A program made the position numbers and the translations under genes. From Eubacteriales bacterium (lineage in GTDB: Bacteria; Bacillota_A; Clostridia; Lachnospirales; Lachnospiraceae), in assembly GCA_030533315.1 (NCBI GenBank), contig JAUNJL010000119.1, forward strand, positions 1 through 5,051: a stretch of DNA of 5,051 nt, given 5' to 3'. The stretch's first letter is position 1, and each line of letters begins with the position of its first letter. The notes under the pieces are model-generated. The model saw nothing but the letters and a program-made list of their open reading frames with translations. It had not been told where the DNA came from and did no database searches. This document shows, one piece after another, positions 5,050 to 5,051 of this stretch.

Positions 5050-5051
5050 GT

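Noticed and set aside
1..5051. A parS site (TGTTTCACGTGAAACA) expected near parAB. The nearest lookalikes were TTTCATGAAA at 116-125 and CTCACGTTTC around 4127-4136.
   Set aside because: Neither has both half-sites with the central ACGT. By eye no acceptable match was found, so parS is probably outside the window.

Overview
All recognised genes lie on the minus strand, so the window reads biologically from right (5051) to left (1). The gene set and protein sequences point to a Firmicute of class Clostridia, most likely Lachnospiraceae (Clostridium cluster XIVa). The evidence is a chromosomal ParA/Soj and ParB/Spo0J pair followed by a DUF4446-type membrane protein, a seryl-tRNA synthetase of the form I associate with this group, and a DUF3881-type protein. 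Strong AGGAGG ribosome-binding sites and TTG/GTG starts fit as well. The family assignment comes from recalled protein families, not from a search. Chromosomal parAB usually sits near oriC, so this is probably origin-proximal, but no origin or parS site is visible here.

Layout in transcription order. 4846-5051 is a gene-free, strongly biased leader region: purine-rich on the minus strand, with several hairpins and a G-run cluster. An extended -10 promoter (4840-4868) then feeds parA, which probably starts at a TTG at 4779 rather than further upstream. parA overlaps parB by 4 bases (ATGA). parB is followed after 9 bases by a small single-pass membrane protein (DUF4446 type). A 71-base gap containing a perfect 7-bp hairpin leads to serS. 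A 74-base AT-rich gap with a 12-bp-period repeat leads to the DUF3881-type gene, which starts with GTG. A hairpin-plus-U-tract terminator ends this series, and its U-tract overlaps the -35 box of a promoter for a tRNA-Arg(CCU) gene that runs off the left edge.

Functionally, parA and parB form the core of a chromosome segregation system: ParB is a CTP-dependent DNA clamp loaded at parS, and ParA is its ATPase partner. The membrane protein directly behind parB is uncharacterised and its position suggests, without proving, a related role. serS and the tRNA gene are translation genes. The window is an ordinary core-genome segment. I see no mobile element, CRISPR array, defence system or clearly new system. 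The least explained parts are the structured region upstream of parA, the two uncharacterised proteins, and the departures of SerRS from the textbook bacterial active-site signatures.
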